From Planococcus salinarum (lineage in GTDB: Bacteria; Bacillota; Bacilli; Bacillales_A; Planococcaceae): DNA of 64,000 bases. Both the position numbers and the translations under genes were made by a program. Below are positions 62,976 to 64,000 of this stretch, piece after piece (the stretch's first letter is position 1; every line of letters starts with the position of its first letter). Below the pieces are notes generated by a model that was given only the letters and a program-made list of their open reading frames with translations, had not been told where the DNA came from and did no database searches. Location: the NCBI RefSeq assembly GCF_007004625.1, contig NZ_VIFV01000011.1, positions 1 to 64,000 of the forward strand. The letters are read 5' to 3'.

Positions 62976-63779
62976 GTGAAACGCATCCTGTTTATCATAG
63001 TAATGGCCACAGTTTTATTAGCGGGATGCAGTTCCTCTTTTATTTTCGGCAAAGACGAAGCCACCCCACGGGTACAGACGGCATTTGCCGGTTATCAGGT
63101 ACCGCCGAACTTTATTCCCCAAACATTGATTATCACCGCCCTGGGAGATTCGCTTTCCCAGGGGGTGGGGGACGAAGATAACAGAGGAGGGTATGTGGGC
63201 CGGCTGACATCCCAAATCAGGGAGTGGCCCGGTGTCGTCGGTGCGGTTGTTGAAAATACAGCCAAACGCGGACGGCGCAGTGACCAATTATTGTCCATGT
63301 TCCAGAAGGGTGAATTGACAGGGCCGGTTTCCGAAGCCGATTATATTGTGATGACAATCGGCGGCAATGATATCATGCGTATCGTAAAAAGGGATCTTTT
63401 TAACCTGAACCTTGCAGCTTTTTCAGAAGAATTGCTCCTCTATGAGAACCGCTATCAGAACATCTATTCCACGATTCGTTCAATGAACCCTCAGGCTCCG
63501 CTGATTATGGTCGGGGTGTACAATCCCTTCTCGCTGATTACGGATGAAATCCAGGAATTCGATGAAATAATGGCAGCTTATAACGATACGATGGAAGAGA
63601 CATTGGCGGAAGATCCCCAGGCCTGTTTTGTGCCGGTCCAGGATCTTTTTGAAGGCAATGACAATCTTGTGTATCACACGGATTTCTTTCATCCCAACGG
63701 CAACGGGTACGATTTAATGACAGAACGAATCTTGGAACGCATGGAAGAGTGCGGCATGATATTTGAAGACAGGGGTTGA
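62976..63779 (+). CDS. ypmR: SGNH/GDSL-family lipoprotein lipase/esterase (YpmR-like)
   Basis: 267-aa secreted lipoprotein hydrolase. The signal peptide ends in the lipobox VLLAGCSS with the lipidated Cys at about residue 18. The SGNH blocks are present: ALGDSLSQGVGD near 56-67 (Ser nucleophile), Gly in block II (NTAKRGRRSDQLL), IGGNDIM near 129, and DFFHPNGNGY near 233 with the catalytic Asp and His. GTG start with AAAGGAGAG upstream. YpmS follows six bases later as in Bacillus. Confidence 0.92.
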   Translation: MKRILFIIVMATVLLAGCSSSFIFGKDEATPRVQTAFAGYQVPPNFIPQTLIITALGDSLSQGVGDEDNRGGYVGRLTSQIREWPGVVGAVVENTAKRGRRSDQLLSMFQKGELTGPVSEADYIVMTIGGNDIMRIVKRDLFNLNLAAFSEELLLYENRYQNIYSTIRSMNPQAPLIMVGVYNPFSLITDEIQEFDEIMAAYNDTMEETLAEDPQACFVPVQDLFEGNDNLVYHTDFFHPNGNGYDLMTERILERMEECGMIFEDRG

Positions 63780-63785
63780 GGGTAT

Positions 63786-64000
63786 ATGAAGTTATGGCGG
63801 TCAGCATTTATTGTGCTACTGGCTGTTAATATATTATTTTTAATTGCTTTTGTGTTTTATGTAACTATTCCTGCAGAGGATCACATCAGCTATGAAGCTG
63901 AAGAAAGCGCAGTTGCCGAGGGCAATACTGTCACAGTAAGAACCTCCAAAGCCGATTTCGAAGGCATTGCCAATACGTATATCCAGGATGCGATGAAGGA
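63786..64000 (+). CDS. ypmS: YpmS family protein (5' part, cut by window edge)
   Basis: About 71 residues are visible. MKLWRSAFIVLLAVNILFLI and the following hydrophobic residues form an N-terminal membrane anchor, then an extracellular region with ADFEGIANTYIQDAMK, which resembles the DUF2140/YpmS family of Bacillales. The start is the ATG six bases after the lipoprotein stop. It is in frame to the window edge. Confidence 0.82.
   Translation, partial: MKLWRSAFIVLLAVNILFLIAFVFYVTIPAEDHISYEAEESAVAEGNTVTVRTSKADFEGIANTYIQDAMK

Overview
This is a low-to-mid GC Firmicutes chromosome, most likely a Planococcaceae (Planococcus-like) member of the Bacillales. The evidence is strong Shine-Dalgarno sites, GTG/TTG starts, many intrinsic terminators, and a backbone whose gene families match the Bacillus subtilis yp- genes (YpsC, YpvA, YpwA, DynA/YpbR, YpdQ, YpdP, YpeQ, CspD, YpgQ, YpgR, YphP/BrxA, YpiP, YpjP, ThyA, DfrA, YpkP, DegV, YpmR, YpmS). 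The genus is inference.

Layout. 1-420: 3' part of an IS30-family transposase. 0.5-6 kb: RNA methyltransferase, DinG-type helicase, M32 carboxypeptidase, SDR. 6.0-7.2 kb: no credible gene, but a 120-bp unit tandemly repeated three times plus degenerate MITE-like repeats. 7.2-21.7 kb: two-headed dynamin DynA, sulfurtransferase, CNNM/CorC transporter, amidohydrolase, benzil-reductase-like SDR, AIM24-like protein, S66 peptidase, acetyltransferase, small membrane proteins, an RNase H-like protein, and a queuosine-precursor transporter preceded by a likely preQ1-I riboswitch. 21.9-23.4 kb: a 45-aa ORF and an unfamiliar protein with a Cys-His-Asn arrangement. 23.7-51.9 kb: a large, visibly AT-rich Wzx/Wzy-type exopolysaccharide or capsule locus. 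52-64 kb: backbone again (cold shock, HD protein, ABC-F, YpgR, BrxA, YpiP, YpjP, thyA-dfrA-plsC, DegV, GDSL lipoprotein, start of YpmS).

How the polysaccharide genes fit together. manA, manC, gmd and two fcl paralogues give GDP-L-fucose; phosphomannomutase is not in the window. rfbA, rfbB and a VioA-type aminotransferase give dTDP-4-amino-4,6-dideoxyglucose; there is no rfbC or rfbD, so rhamnose is not the product. A WbqC-family protein and a GNAT acetyltransferase nearby could acylate the amino sugar. galE supplies UDP-galactose. Six glycosyltransferases, a Wzx flippase, a Wzy-like polymerase and a split Wzz/tyrosine-kinase pair complete the pathway. I find no initiating sugar-phosphate transferase. 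The locus also carries a secreted beta-helix protein and a 703-aa protein with nucleotidyltransferase-like, NDK-like and kinase-like modules. A 37-bp hairpin occurs in inverted orientation at both edges of the locus (23459-23495 and 51937-51973), and an AT-rich interrupted palindrome sits at the first promoter inside it.

The strongest leads are the Cys-His-Asn protein with its upstream 45-aa ORF, the 703-aa multidomain protein, the acyl-viosamine pathway, the bracketing 37-bp hairpins, and several families of small intergenic repeats.
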